Shown: positions 32,554 to 43,275 of the stretch, piece after piece
Numbering within the stretch: the first letter of the stretch is position 1
Layout: each line of letters begins with the position of its first letter
Source of the DNA: Leishmania infantum JPCM5
Lineage: Eukaryota > Euglenozoa > Kinetoplastea > Trypanosomatida > Trypanosomatidae
Direction: 5' to 3'
DNA length: 64,000 nucleotides
Assembly (NCBI RefSeq): GCF_000002875.2
Contig: NC_009417.2
Span: 353,929-417,928 of the forward strand
Made by a program: the position numbers and the translations under genes
Notes under the pieces: generated by a model
Told to the model about the DNA's origin: nothing
The model's input: the letters and a program-made list of their open reading frames with translations, nothing else
Database searches by the model: none

Positions 32554-33840
32554 ATGATCCCGCGCAATGTGCCATACGAGCATAGTCCGCCGCCTCGCGA
32601 CAACATCGTGACGGTCGTCATGCCTGGCGTCACCTCCTGTCGCTCCCTGCTCTCCCGCTACACTGGTGGGGATCCGCTGACGGTGCTGTGCAACTGGTCT
32701 GATGTGGAACCCACAGACCCGCTGTACATCGCAGATGCGGGTAAGAATCGGTTCACCGGAATGCCGCTTGCTCGGCGACTTCGGCGCGCCTTGCTGCAGT
32801 GGCGGCGAGTTGTCATGAGCGGGAAGAGTCACCGGTCGGACAGTGACGACGACGACAACGTTGCAGAGGCGCGGCAGCAGACATCACCGGACTTGGTGCT
32901 TGCCGGCGGCAGCGACCGACGACAGCGTACGCGTGGCGACGAAGAGAGGAGCACCGCCGCCACGGTGCAGGCGGCAGAGCTCGGCCTCACAGATCCCCTA
33001 GTGCTATACAGAGCAACGTGCCGCATTGCTCCGCGGCTGCTACACGGGGTTCTTGACTCGCCCGAGGTGGCGGAGGTGCGGCACCGTGGGTGGTACCGTA
33101 CTCTTAATCCCCTGCATTGGGGCCTCGTGGTGAAAGAGCTCCTTGCGTGCTGGTGGTTCAGCGTGCGACCTTTTCAGTGGTGCTACTCGGAGCCAGGCAG
33201 GACGAACATAGCGGGTATGCGAGACCAGGCAGCCTTCACGCGTGAAGTGCGGCGTGGTGTGCGTCATATGAAGGTCGCAACGGCAGCGGAAACGCATGGC
33301 GACCAGGCAGGCGTTGAGGCACGGGAGAGCACCTCAATGAGGAGCAATAAGAAGCACCTGGTTCTCTTTGGTCTCAGCCGTGGTGCCACGACGTGCTTCT
33401 ACTCGGCCATGAAACTGTCGCCAGAGGAGGCCAAGCATGTGTCTCTTGTACTTGTCGAGGCACCGTTCGACACCCTGGATCATGTCATCGATGCATCGTG
33501 TTGGATTCCGCGGCTCATGCGGTGGTTTGTGCGGTCGTTCGCCGACTGGCGCGGCACACGCGAGGAGAAGCTGGCCTACGACTTTGACCCAAAGGAAGTA
33601 CACTTGCGCTGCCCCATCGCCTTCGTGATGTCTGTCAAGGACAAGCGTGTGCCCAACGAGTGCACGCAGGCGCTGATTGACCGCGTGCGACGAGAGCTCG
33701 TCCCGCACGTCATACCCGCGGTAGAAGTGCTGGTGCTGCAGCATAGTGGGCATGGCACTATGGCAGTCGGCAGCAAGGAAGATCAGGGCGCGTACGTTGC
33801 GTTTGTGGAGCGGCTATACGACACATATTGCTCTTCGTGA
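32554..33840 (+). CDS. Alpha/beta hydrolase fold protein
   Basis: The 428 aa protein has a serine-hydrolase nucleophile elbow GLSRG at 273-277 (Ser275) after a hydrophobic strand. A candidate acid follows at D363 in VKDKRVP and a candidate base at H400 in HSGHGTM, giving the Ser-Asp-His order of the fold. The N-terminus contains strand-like VTVVMPGVTSC. A charged variable segment (~85-140) splits the N-terminal half from the nucleophile region. There is no clear signal peptide or membrane segment. Substrate is unknown: esterase, lipase or thioesterase are all possible. The first in-frame ATG is used. The 3' UTR carries SIDER2-like copy B. Confidence 0.75.
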   Translation: MIPRNVPYEHSPPPRDNIVTVVMPGVTSCRSLLSRYTGGDPLTVLCNWSDVEPTDPLYIADAGKNRFTGMPLARRLRRALLQWRRVVMSGKSHRSDSDDDDNVAEARQQTSPDLVLAGGSDRRQRTRGDEERSTAATVQAAELGLTDPLVLYRATCRIAPRLLHGVLDSPEVAEVRHRGWYRTLNPLHWGLVVKELLACWWFSVRPFQWCYSEPGRTNIAGMRDQAAFTREVRRGVRHMKVATAAETHGDQAGVEARESTSMRSNKKHLVLFGLSRGATTCFYSAMKLSPEEAKHVSLVLVEAPFDTLDHVIDASCWIPRLMRWFVRSFADWRGTREEKLAYDFDPKEVHLRCPIAFVMSVKDKRVPNECTQALIDRVRRELVPHVIPAVEVLVLQHSGHGTMAVGSKEDQGAYVAFVERLYDTYCSS

Positions 33841-33956
33841 CACGCTTGACACAGCTTCAAGGGTGAGGGCACCATGAGAAGAGGACTAGCAGAAGAGAGT
33901 TGCAAGGTGCTTCGGGTCGTTCTCACTGCTTCCATCGCCCCTAATATCTCCCACCC

Positions 33957-34545
33957 CCCTGATGGCGGTGGGGCACACCTCCGTGCGTGGTATTAGAGCC
34001 TCCAGTGTCACCGCTCCGTGTGGGGAAGCCGAGCAGCCCCCCCCCCCTTCTCCCCCTCCTTTACCTGTCAAATGCTGAACCACTTCCGGTCATGAAAGTT
34101 CCAAACACCCAAGACATCGGGGGAGGCCAGAGTGATGCATCTCTACCGATTTTGGCGATGAGGCCCTGGATAGCTTGGAGTCAGAGTGACCCGCGAACGT
34201 GAGCACACTTGTGCCATCCCTGTGATAGGCAGATTGCCAGCGCGACTCGAACGTATCTATCCCCTCCTCCCTCGGGCCCCTCTGGCACTGCCCACTGGTT
34301 TGGTGGGGAACGTGTGTGCCGCCCCAAGAAGGACGCAGCAGGTAGTGACTGGCACAATGGTGGAGGCTGTAAAAAGGCAGGTGGCTAGTGCTTGAGGCAG
34401 AGGCCGTGTTCGGATGGCTGAGTCGGCGCATTGCTGTAGAGCGTGCGTGTCTTTGGCATGCTCCGCACCACGCCCGTGGGGGCCTGTGGCAGAGCCGGGG
34501 GTGGTGCTACAGTGGCGTTCAACTCATTATAGCAGCGAATGGGCA
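33957..34545 (+). mobile_element. SIDER2-like degenerate retroposon, copy B
   Basis: It starts with the same CCCTGATGGCGG then CACACCTCCGTGCGTGG layout and shares internal blocks with the other copies. These include CACTGCCCACTGGT, a GGCTGAGTCGGCGCA block and GTGCGTGTCTTTGGCATGC. It is well diverged from copies A and D, so it is older. Sense orientation in the probable 3' UTR of the hydrolase gene. Confidence 0.75.
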
Positions 34546-34618
34546 TGAAGAACACATTTTCTGTACTTTTTATCGCTGCGTCCCCAAGTACCTTGGCGTG
34601 CTTCCAGCTGCCACACTA

Positions 34619-34640
34619 ATATATATATATATATATATAT
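34619..34640. repeat. (AT)n microsatellite
   Basis: Eleven AT units shortly after SIDER2 copy B. Confidence 0.95.
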
Positions 34641-35178
34641 GTGGGCATCCATATTGGAATATGTGGCATACACCTCGCATGCGGACACAAGCAACGGTGA
34701 ATTCTCACTTCCCCCCCCCTTAGGTTTTCTCCGCCCTTTCACCTCGCGCCCGCGTTGCCATCGATTTTTTTTTTGCACGTGTGGGTGTGGGTGCACGACT
34801 CGTCCGATTATGAAGAAGGAAAAAAGAAACCGAGAGACCTGCTTGAAACGCGTCATTACTGCGCGTGCTTGCACCAGCGTATAGTCGTTGTAGTGACGTA
34901 GAAGGGGCGTCACGGACAGACACAGACGCAGGTGATTCTACGTCTCCATTCGATCTGCTGATCTTGCGTGAGGCGCGTGGTGTCTGCAGGCATATCTAGG
35001 CATCAACCAAAATGTGCGGGTGACGGCCGCGTCGAACCCCTTCTCTGCCTCTCGCGACTCTGTATCGGCTCCCTCTTTGTTTTGTTTCCCTGAACGCCTC
35101 CACCGTGTATGTGTCGCGAAGCGGGCAGCCACCACTATACCGCACACAGAAGCAGAGATCACAAGGAGCACGGCTGCT

Positions 35179-35221
35179 CTCTTTTTTTTGTCGCTCCTTG
35201 CGGTGCTCTGGGGTTTCACAG
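35179..35221 (+). promoter_or_regulatory. Candidate trans-splice acceptor for the CLC gene
   Basis: A T-rich tract ends in AG at 35220-35221, 152 bases before the ATG at 35373. Confidence 0.5.
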
Positions 35222-35372
35222 CCGATGCAAATCAGCGGTGCTTCGACGGAGCTCGCATCGATAGAGTCATCGGCAGTTGCGCCCAAGCACTATATGGAGT
35301 ACCCGGCGTCGAAGAAGTCAGCAAGCTCACAAATTGCTAGCAACTATCGCTCGTCATAACGGTGACAAGAGC

Positions 35373-38300
35373 ATGAACGCTAATCATGCGCCTCTGTCAG
35401 AGGAGAGGGATTCGAACAGGGCAGCGGCGCCCGAAACCAGCAACCGCACGCAGCGCGAACAGCAGTCACAGCCACGCCTATATGCGCCTCTGTTCTCCCT
35501 TCTCAACCCTATTGAAGACTCAGCCGCAGCCGCGGACGTCCGCGGCCGTGGCGACGCGCTGCGCGAGAGAAGTGACCGCGCCAGCGCCGAGGCCCCGTTG
35601 TTAGGGTCCCGCGCACCGTCAAGGTCTCCACACCTGCCTGCCTCGCAGGAGGAAGGGGCGCACAGAAACGCCAGCGCTTCGTGCGCGTCACGCTGCTGGG
35701 CGGCTCTGCGGTGTCTATGCCACAACATTCGCGTCGGCTGCGCTCGCGAAGTGCCGCCGGCTGCCAAGCCACGTCGCTTTTCGCCACTCGACCGCTCCAA
35801 GATGACTCGCTACGAGTCTGTGGACACCTACGAGGCTGAGAGCATGCTATACAAGGACCACCTTGAGACTCGTAGCCATGAGCCGCGCTGGTTCATGTGG
35901 GTTTTTGTGGTGGTGCTCGGCGTCGCGACAAGCGCGCTGTCGGTTGGCATGATGACCCTACTGCACGTGCTCAACTCAGTTCGCTACGAACTTTTCGGCT
36001 TTGGCCTGCGCGGCTTCACCTTCGCAGACGCGCAGCGGTACCCCAACGTCAGTAAAGCCTCCCCGGCCCACGTGACTGGCAGTGGCGGACACGGCACGGC
36101 CTGCACCACGTCCTCCCTTGATGTATGGGCGATGCTGAGGGGCTACAGTGTGGGCCTATACGGAATCGCGTCGCCGCGGTGGTACTGGTCTGGCTATCTC
36201 TTATGGGTAGCCTTCGCTGTTTGCACCTCCGCAATCGCCAGTGGTGTCTGTTACCTTGTTCCGCAGAGCGTCGGCTCCGGTATTCCGGAGGTGCGCGCCT
36301 TTCTGAACGGCGTATCATACCCGATGATGCGCAGCACCCGCGTGCTCGTGGCGAAGACCGTCGCTGTCGTGTTTACTGTGGCCAGTGGGGTGTGCACGGA
36401 CCACTACGGCCACCTCATGCTCGCTGGCGCGATGCTCGGGTCACAGCTGCTGCAGCGACGACACGGAATTCGGTGCTACCACGTGCACTTTGTCGACTGC
36501 TTCCGAAACCCGCGCGATCGCCGCACTGTTCTCGTCATTGGGGCTGCTGCCGGTATCGCCGCTGCCTTCTGTGTGTCCGTTGGCGGACTCCTTGTAATTC
36601 TCGAACTCTTGTCGGCCGTCTTCCCGGTGCGCTTCGCTCTCTACGTCTTTGCTGCGTGTCTGCTGTCGACCTTGTCGACGCAGGTGTACTGGTCCTACTG
36701 CATGAACTTCGATTCGCCCTACCGGCTGCACGGGGGCCTGCTGCTGCGTGAGGTGGTGGTGTTGTTCCGCTCCCACCTCCCCTTTGGTCAGCACGCAGTC
36801 ATGAACCTGATCGCATTTATCCCTGCCTTTGTCATCGGCCTCTGCAGCGGCGCGTGCGCTGTGGGCTTTGTACGCCTGAGCTGGGTTGCGCTCTACTGCA
36901 GGCGACTTCTGGAGGTGCGGCTGCGCACCAAGGCAATCCGGTACGTGCTCCCGATCCTATTCACGCTTGTGTACGTGAGCGTGCACTACTGGGTTGCCGT
37001 GGCGTTCTCGGCAGAGCCGGTGCCCGGTGAAAAGATGCCCTCTGCCGTTGGTGAGGACAGCAACACGCAAAGGAGTGGCAGCGCTGACTCACTTGCGTCG
37101 TCGTCGTCAAGTGGCGGAGCAGACGTGGGCCCGCCGGCGGTGTGCCGCCCCGTACCGTATACCGTTCGCAGCGGCCGAAACATGACAACCATCGGCTTCT
37201 ATGGCATGAACGGCTTCCTGTGCCCGGCGGGAAGCTATCGCGTTGTTGACGCTGTCGATGTCTACGACGCTGCAGGACACAGTAATGGGGTGTCGAGTGT
37301 CACGAAGACGCTGCTGCGGCGGCAGCAGACGGTGCGGGTAGTTGATGCTTACACCTCCTTGGCCTTTTCGTACGCTGACTCGACGCTGCAGACACTGCTG
37401 AGTCAGCGAACGGAGTACTTGCTGCCGTGGCACGCCCTCCTCACGTTTACCGTGATCTACTTTTTTGCCTCCGCCGTCTACTCCGGCCTTGCCCTGTGCG
37501 GGGATACCATACTGCCGTCTTTGGTGATTGGCGCGGCGATCGGCCGCTGCATCGGAGCGGCGGTGCACTCGGTAGCAGTTGCGCACAGCACGGATGCGGC
37601 CACGTGGGCAGACCCTGGTGTGTTTGCGCTCTTTGGCGCCGGCAGCTTTGTGAGTGCCACATCGGGTCTCAGCTTCGGTATCGGGGCTATCCTCATCGAG
37701 TGCACGGCTGACTTCCGTCATCTGTTACCACTCATGTTTGCGATCGCCGTGGCTCGACGCGTGCTGCTGCGGTGGGCCCGGGACGTGCACACAGTGTATC
37801 TTGAGGCCCGTGCAGTCCCGCTGCTTAATGCGGAGTCGTACCTGGAGCGGTACAGCCTTCTGGACGCGCGGCATGTGATGCATTCTCCGGTGGTCACCCT
37901 CCCCGTTGTCTGCACCCTCGATGACGTTGCGCGCGCGCTGCACAGCACGACGCACCACGGCTTTCCCGTCGTTTCCATCAACGACAGGACCTTCAAGGGG
38001 GTCGTCACGCGAGCGCAGCTGAAGCTACTGCTGTGGTACATCATCATGACCGATGGGCGCACAAACCACTGCACCTACGACGTCATGCAACGCGTCGAGG
38101 ACCACGTATTCCACAGCGGCTGGGAAGGCGTCGACCCGACGCAGCTTCTGAGGCGAGAGCGGTTGCCTACTGATCAAATTTCGCTGTATCCGTACGTGGA
38201 CACGTCCGCCTTCACGGTGCTTGACACGGCTGCGCTGCCACGCACCTACGAGATGTTCACAACGCTGGGTCTGCGTCACCTTGTCGTGGTCGACCGCAGT

Positions 38301-38684
38301 AACTGTCCCGTCGGCATGATTACGCGCAAGGACCTCGTCAGTGATAATCTTTCAGCCGTATTGGAGTCGCAAGACGCACCGGCACCCGCCGGCGGCCGCA
38401 CGCCGTCGGCGGTGCTCGCGGCGGCCTTGGCTTGCCTGCGGAAACCCTTTCATCCGACCCCCGCCCAGGTGACGGAGGTGGCGCGGCAGTCGTCGACGCG
38501 GAACCTGGATGGGCCATCGCCACTGCACCGGCATCATTACGGCCAAGATCGGGAACCAGAGCCGTCAACTCATACCCCTCCTCCCCTCCATTCCCGCGAA
38601 GCGAACTTTGCCCAAGTCGTTCGACGCGTCTCGCTCCTTCGAGTGCCCAGCCCATTTCCTCCATCCACCCGAAACCAGCTTTGA
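35373..38684 (+). CDS. CLC-family chloride channel with two CBS domains
   Basis: The 1103 aa CLC membrane protein has a long cytosolic N-terminus (~1-170), a multi-span core and a C-terminal CBS pair. The anion-selectivity motif GSGIPE is intact at 301-306. The region matching the GK/REGP motif reads ASGVCTDHYGH, placing Tyr345 where the external gating glutamate sits. The helix-H region GGLLVILELLS keeps E411 but has Leu412 at the proton-glutamate position. An ILPSLVIGAAIGR block matches the GxFxP region. CBS1 begins near 836 and CBS2 near 945. A large Ser/Gly-rich extracellular-type insertion lies around 550-620. Loss of both glutamates argues against Cl-/H+ exchange and for channel-like behaviour. 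The ATG at 35373 is the first in frame; about 33 upstream open codons have no ATG. Confidence 0.9.
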   Translation: MNANHAPLSEERDSNRAAAPETSNRTQREQQSQPRLYAPLFSLLNPIEDSAAAADVRGRGDALRERSDRASAEAPLLGSRAPSRSPHLPASQEEGAHRNASASCASRCWAALRCLCHNIRVGCAREVPPAAKPRRFSPLDRSKMTRYESVDTYEAESMLYKDHLETRSHEPRWFMWVFVVVLGVATSALSVGMMTLLHVLNSVRYELFGFGLRGFTFADAQRYPNVSKASPAHVTGSGGHGTACTTSSLDVWAMLRGYSVGLYGIASPRWYWSGYLLWVAFAVCTSAIASGVCYLVPQSVGSGIPEVRAFLNGVSYPMMRSTRVLVAKTVAVVFTVASGVCTDHYGHLMLAGAMLGSQLLQRRHGIRCYHVHFVDCFRNPRDRRTVLVIGAAAGIAAAFCVSVGGLLVILELLSAVFPVRFALYVFAACLLSTLSTQVYWSYCMNFDSPYRLHGGLLLREVVVLFRSHLPFGQHAVMNLIAFIPAFVIGLCSGACAVGFVRLSWVALYCRRLLEVRLRTKAIRYVLPILFTLVYVSVHYWVAVAFSAEPVPGEKMPSAVGEDSNTQRSGSADSLASSSSSGGADVGPPAVCRPVPYTVRSGRNMTTIGFYGMNGFLCPAGSYRVVDAVDVYDAAGHSNGVSSVTKTLLRRQQTVRVVDAYTSLAFSYADSTLQTLLSQRTEYLLPWHALLTFTVIYFFASAVYSGLALCGDTILPSLVIGAAIGRCIGAAVHSVAVAHSTDAATWADPGVFALFGAGSFVSATSGLSFGIGAILIECTADFRHLLPLMFAIAVARRVLLRWARDVHTVYLEARAVPLLNAESYLERYSLLDARHVMHSPVVTLPVVCTLDDVARALHSTTHHGFPVVSINDRTFKGVVTRAQLKLLLWYIIMTDGRTNHCTYDVMQRVEDHVFHSGWEGVDPTQLLRRERLPTDQISLYPYVDTSAFTVLDTAALPRTYEMFTTLGLRHLVVVDRSNCPVGMITRKDLVSDNLSAVLESQDAPAPAGGRTPSAVLAAALACLRKPFHPTPAQVTEVARQSSTRNLDGPSPLHRHHYGQDREPEPSTHTPPPLHSREANFAQVVRRVSLLRVPSPFPPSTRNQL

Positions 38685-39505
38685 AGAAAAACGTTTTTTT
38701 TTCTTTTGATGATGCGCCCAATCCTTGTGTTCCTCATGCTTCTTGCACGGTCGTCGCCGTTTGTGTGTGAGTGTGTGTGTGTGGTCTGGTTCAGTGTTAT
38801 TGCGCATGTTTACTACTGCTGCTGTTTTTTTTTTGTTTGGTTGGTTGGTTGGTTCTAAGCCTCGTCACTTCCCGGAATTTGCGAAAGGTCGCCCTGGCAA
38901 GCACACACACACACACAACTCTCGCGTGCACCTCGATGACGGCTTCTTCGGCAGGGTGCAAGCGGCTGAGTCGGCACATAGGATCCTCCCTGGGTTCCTA
39001 CCTCGACCGTCCTCTCTCTCTTTCTCCCTTTCATCCTGCTGCCCCCTTCGAATCCAGTCGGTGGTCAGCCCTCCCGTCGACCCCGTACTCGCCCGCCGCC
39101 CCGCGTCCGCCTCTCTCTCTCTCTCGCTCTTTTCCCGCACAATGCACACAGATCATCTCAGGCGTACTCTCCACTGTGATCTCCCTTCTCGTTTCTCCTT
39201 CCCGTGCATTTCGCCCTTTGCCTTTGTTTTGTGGGCACGTTGTCTTCTGCACACCATACGTCGCGCGGTGCATGCGCTCCTCCTCGTCCGCTTCTCGACG
39301 GCACCGCTTCATCGCCGCACCCGCGGTAGCCCCCCTCACTTTCCCTCTGTCCTTCTCTCACACACACCCACTCAGGGTCGACATCACGTGAGACGCTCTT
39401 GCACGGCGCACGCTCTCTCCCCCATTCTCTACTACAGGCACTTTTTGCTGTCGTCGTTGCTTACGTGTTTTGCTCCCCTCCCCTTCCCCCCCCCCAAATT
39501 CCAGG
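38685..39505 (+). other. Intergenic/UTR stretch
   Basis: No gene seen. Poly-T, short (TG)n/(CA)n and repeated T/C tracts; the distal end contains the acceptor for the next gene. Confidence 0.75.
39412..39437 (+). promoter_or_regulatory. Candidate trans-splice acceptor for the single-span protein gene
   Basis: A C/T tract is followed by AG at 39436-39437, giving a 68-base 5' UTR to the ATG at 39506. A second tract with AG at 39503-39504 lies only one base before the ATG and would leave essentially no 5' UTR beyond the spliced leader. Confidence 0.5.
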
Positions 39506-40237
39506 ATGTCTCGTGTGTCGAACAAGATTAGCGGCGGCAGGGCGTGCCAGACAGTGATCGATCACGGCTACTACCTGAAGCCCATGACGGGCAATCCGTA
39601 CCTGTGCACTCAGCACGACGGCGTCACGACGGCCTACCAGCAAGGCTTCGCTCCCAAGGACGCCCACTGGCTGTACCGCTTTCGCTACAATCTGCTGCCG
39701 CAGGGTATGTCAGGCGGCTTCTTCTCCCGAAACCCGTACGGTCGCTACGTGCACTGGCTGGAGGTAAGCACGATTGAGAAGATGCGCCTGCAGATGCTGA
39801 CCATGGAATCCGTGCCGTGCTCGGTTGTGTCCGTCATTCTGCTGGTCTTCACCATGTGGCACTCCTACCGACTTGCCTTCCTGCACCCAGACATCACCCT
39901 CTACAACTTGGGTCTGTGGCCCACCAAGCCGTGGGTACAGCAGCAGCGCTTCAACAAGAAGAAGGAGTTTGATCAAGATGTGTACCGCTGGGTGTGCCGC
40001 GCGCCGGAATTCATGATAGACGACCCGATCCGCGACATGTACAAGATGGGCATTGCCGCCAACGACCCAGTCCTCGCCATGGCCAAGGAGCAGGGAGTGG
40101 CAAGCCAGATGACCATGGCCCAGGCCGAGTACACATCGGCGGCGCCGGACATTCGCCGCGTCATTGCCAACGCCCGCAAGGACGTCGAGCGCAGTACACA
40201 GTCGAGCACAGCGACGAGCGCCATGATAGGCGTGTAG
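39506..40237 (+). CDS. Conserved-looking single-span membrane protein, function unknown
   Basis: I do not recognise a family. The 243 aa protein has a polar, aromatic-rich N-terminal half, one clear hydrophobic segment at about 102-124 (VPCSVVSVILLVFTMWHSYR) and a soluble C-terminal half ending in a Ser/Thr-rich tail. Low-complexity insertions are absent and Tyr, Trp, Arg and Lys content is high, unlike most neighbours, which suggests a compact, constrained protein. The architecture resembles accessory subunits of mitochondrial inner-membrane complexes in kinetoplastids, but this is only inference; no canonical targeting signal is obvious. The start is the first in-frame ATG after two acceptor-like tracts. 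Confidence 0.8.
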   Translation: MSRVSNKISGGRACQTVIDHGYYLKPMTGNPYLCTQHDGVTTAYQQGFAPKDAHWLYRFRYNLLPQGMSGGFFSRNPYGRYVHWLEVSTIEKMRLQMLTMESVPCSVVSVILLVFTMWHSYRLAFLHPDITLYNLGLWPTKPWVQQQRFNKKKEFDQDVYRWVCRAPEFMIDDPIRDMYKMGIAANDPVLAMAKEQGVASQMTMAQAEYTSAAPDIRRVIANARKDVERSTQSSTATSAMIGV

Positions 40238-43027
40238 GCCATCTAAAGATTCGTTTTAAAGTAAGCAAACAAGATGAAGGAGGGGCACAAGAGGGACAAC
40301 AGATGGTAGAAAAAGGGGGCGTTACAGTCTTCTGTGAGGCGCGCGCAACCGACAACAACTGCATGAGGCACACAAACCTTGCACGACAGTGATGGCAAAT
40401 ACGAAACGGGTGGGACGGGGGGATATGAGCCAAAAAAGAAGACTGGAAAGGAAGGGCATCAAGAGAAGTGGAAAGTTCACTCGCACCCCTCCCCCACTCC
40501 CTCAACCCTCTAAACGGGAGCAGTAGATCTAGCGCTCGCAAGGCAGTGGTGTGTTTTCGGCTGCCTCCACCGCGCTCTTCTCTCAATCTCTGTCACGTGT
40601 CTCACACCTAGCTTTCCCCGCTCCGATTCGCCCTTTCACGAGCAACTAAAAGGAGAGCAAGTAACGGTGGACTTGCGGCCCTGCTCCTCATGCCTGAGCT
40701 CAAGCGACCTCGTGTGGTGTTCTCTCTCCGAATCCCACAGATTCGTTTTTGTTGTTTTCCGCCTTCTCGTGCGCAACGAGCTTTGCCCTGGGCACACGTT
40801 TCTATTGTTTGTCGTCCTCCTCCCCCCTCACACCTTCACTTCCCTCTTTCTTCCGATTTATCCAGTGCATGGGAAGCTGTCTCTGCGTTTGTGTGTGTGT
40901 GTGTGGTGTGTGCGTTCGAGTGCCTGTAGACTTTTTCTTATCTTGTGTGTTTGTTTGTTCGCCTCTGGATTTGTGTATCTCCAATGCCATATTCGGTGGC
41001 TCCCTCTCCTCCCTTCTTCTCTCTTTCTCAGTTGTTTCTTCCACTTCATCCCGGAGGCTCATGCCAAGGGCGGGGGCGCGCGACGCTATGAGAATGTCCC
41101 CGTTTTTTTTCTTGTCTTTCTTTTGCTTCTCGTGCCCCTCCCTCTCTTCCCCTCCCTGTGCCCTTGCCGCGTCTACACTGTCGCTGTGGGCTTCCGCAAA
41201 CGAACGCGGTCGGGGGAGCCTTGAGCGAAGGAGAGATACTCGGTGCGCACGCGCACCCGCGTAGAGGGGTGCATAGGCGCTTGTACTCAGACAGACAGGC
41301 ACTTGTCCTCACGCTTAAATTTTCGTGTTTTGAGTTGCGTCAAGGTTCTCACTGGCGAGCGCGCATCGCGATATTAGCCCAGAGAAGTGTTGCATGTGTG
41401 TTTCGAGCAGATGCAGCAGCCCTCGTCCTCTTTCTTTACTTGCCCAAGACGGCGCACTGCCCTTTGCCGACGATGCCTGCCGCTGTCGTGCCGTTTTGCC
41501 GCCGCACGTTTTCTTCGGCAACGTCTTCTTTTTGTTGTTCGTTGATGTCGCGTTTCCCTATGTATTGCCGTCTATTTCGCAGTGTGTGTGTGTGGTGGTG
41601 GTGGCATGCTGTCCTCATCGTGATTTTCCTGAGCGTCCCGACATCCTTCGTGCGTGCTGCAGGCGAGCTGCACACTTGCCTTCTCCACCCTTCGCGTCCT
41701 CCTTCCTCCTCCACATCGAAGGTCACGGGAGCTCCGCTCCTCGCCGCGTGTCTTCAGAACGTCCCGGAAAGAAACTAGAGCCGAGAGCGCGGGAGAGGCA
41801 TTCCTCTTGCAGATCAACCACAAAAAGGTTTGACAGGTCGGCAAGAGCTCATCGATTCCATCTACGTGTGCGCAGAATCCTGCAGCCCTCGTCGTCGCCC
41901 ACCTGAGGACGCCGTAAATGGTAGCGACCTTTGTGTGCACGTGTTCAGGTTTATGCACCCTTGAGGCCGTTTCGCTCGCTGTGCACGCGAAGTTGATAGA
42001 CGCATCCAAAATGCTGGGGAACGAATGCGCGCAAGGTGGGCACCCATAGATTACCTGACGGTGGGCTGTCGACGAACCCGCTTGTGCCCTTTCCCACTTA
42101 CCGCACGGCACCGCAGCGGCCAGTAAACGTGCGCCCATACGTTGGCGGGCGTGCGTGAGCGTGAGTGGAGGTGCTGGGGCAGACGCCTTTGGCTGGCTCT
42201 GACCGAAAGAAAGCATATGCCTTACTGATAGGGGTGGCCGTCGGCGAGAAAATCGAGAAGATGATGCGCACAAAGTGGATGATAGGGAAGCGGCATTATT
42301 ATACGCTGCGGTTTGAAAGCACACGATCACCGGCGAAACATAAAGAGCGGAAGGAAAGGAGACGATGGGGAAGGACAGACGCGACGGTGGCCGAGGCCGC
42401 GCGGAGAAAAAGAGAGAAGAAGGCAGATGGCGTCCCGCGTTCTTCTTCCTTTTTCGCTTCTGTGCGTGTCCCACATAGATATGACGCTACGAACGCAGCT
42501 CGCACGCCTTGCGGGGCGGTCGGCACTAGTGCACGACCCCCTCCCCTCCCCGAGCCCTGCACTGGTGTGTAGTTCACTGTGTGTTCGCCTTGTCACACTA
42601 GTGCTGGAAGATGGCCCGGACCTATCGTGTGCTCTCGAGTCGTCCTATGTTGGTATGCGTGTGTGCGCGCGTAGAAACGTTTATGTCTTCTTTTTGTTTT
42701 CCCTGCGACGGGGTGTCCTGTGCACCGAAGCGCAGTGAGGCAACCATGATCCGACGAACAACAGCACACAAAAGGGAGCCATGAGACGTCGGCGTTGGCG
42801 GTACCGCTTGCGTGTGCATGCGTGCACATGGATGGCAGAGCTCACCTTCTCCGGGCGGTTATGTTGTTGTTCGTGTTGCACGCTCTTCGATTTCTAACGG
42901 GGCTGCATGCTCTTGAAGGCATACAAAGGAGAGAGAAGCAAAAAAGAAGAACGTTCTGTGGTGAAGGGTTGTCAGTGATGTGATCCAGCGCAACGTATGT
43001 GGCGGAAGGAAACGAAGGCGTCTCGTG

Positions 43028-43051
43028 CGTGTGTGTGTGTGCGCGCGCGCG
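43028..43051. repeat. (TG)n(GC)n microsatellite
   Basis: Alternating TG units pass directly into alternating GC units, a purine-pyrimidine stretch with Z-DNA potential. Confidence 0.9.
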
Positions 43052-43275
43052 ATCATCGTCAGCGATATGCTCTTGGCAATGTTGTTGATGTTGGCGTATT
43101 CGATGACAGTGTCGGTGTCTGTAATCGACTTTGGCCTGTTTGGTTTGAAGATCTGCTGACGCGTGCATGAAAGAATATATAGCGCACATGTTTGTGTCCT
43201 GGAGAGGAGTTGCGCGATTCTGGACACTTCTCTCTTTAGGTGATGTGTCTTTTTTTCTTGTACCTCGCGCTGCTA

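Larger units (their letters stand above)
33841..35372 (+). other. Intergenic/UTR stretch carrying SIDER2-like copy B
   Basis: Non-coding. It holds SIDER2 copy B (33957-34545), an (AT)n block at 34619-34640, and the pyrimidine tract of the CLC gene near 35179-35221. Confidence 0.8.

Noticed and set aside
42261..42572. Basic ~100-codon sense ORF
   Set aside because: The A/G-rich strand explains the Lys/Arg content; no acceptor or family evidence.
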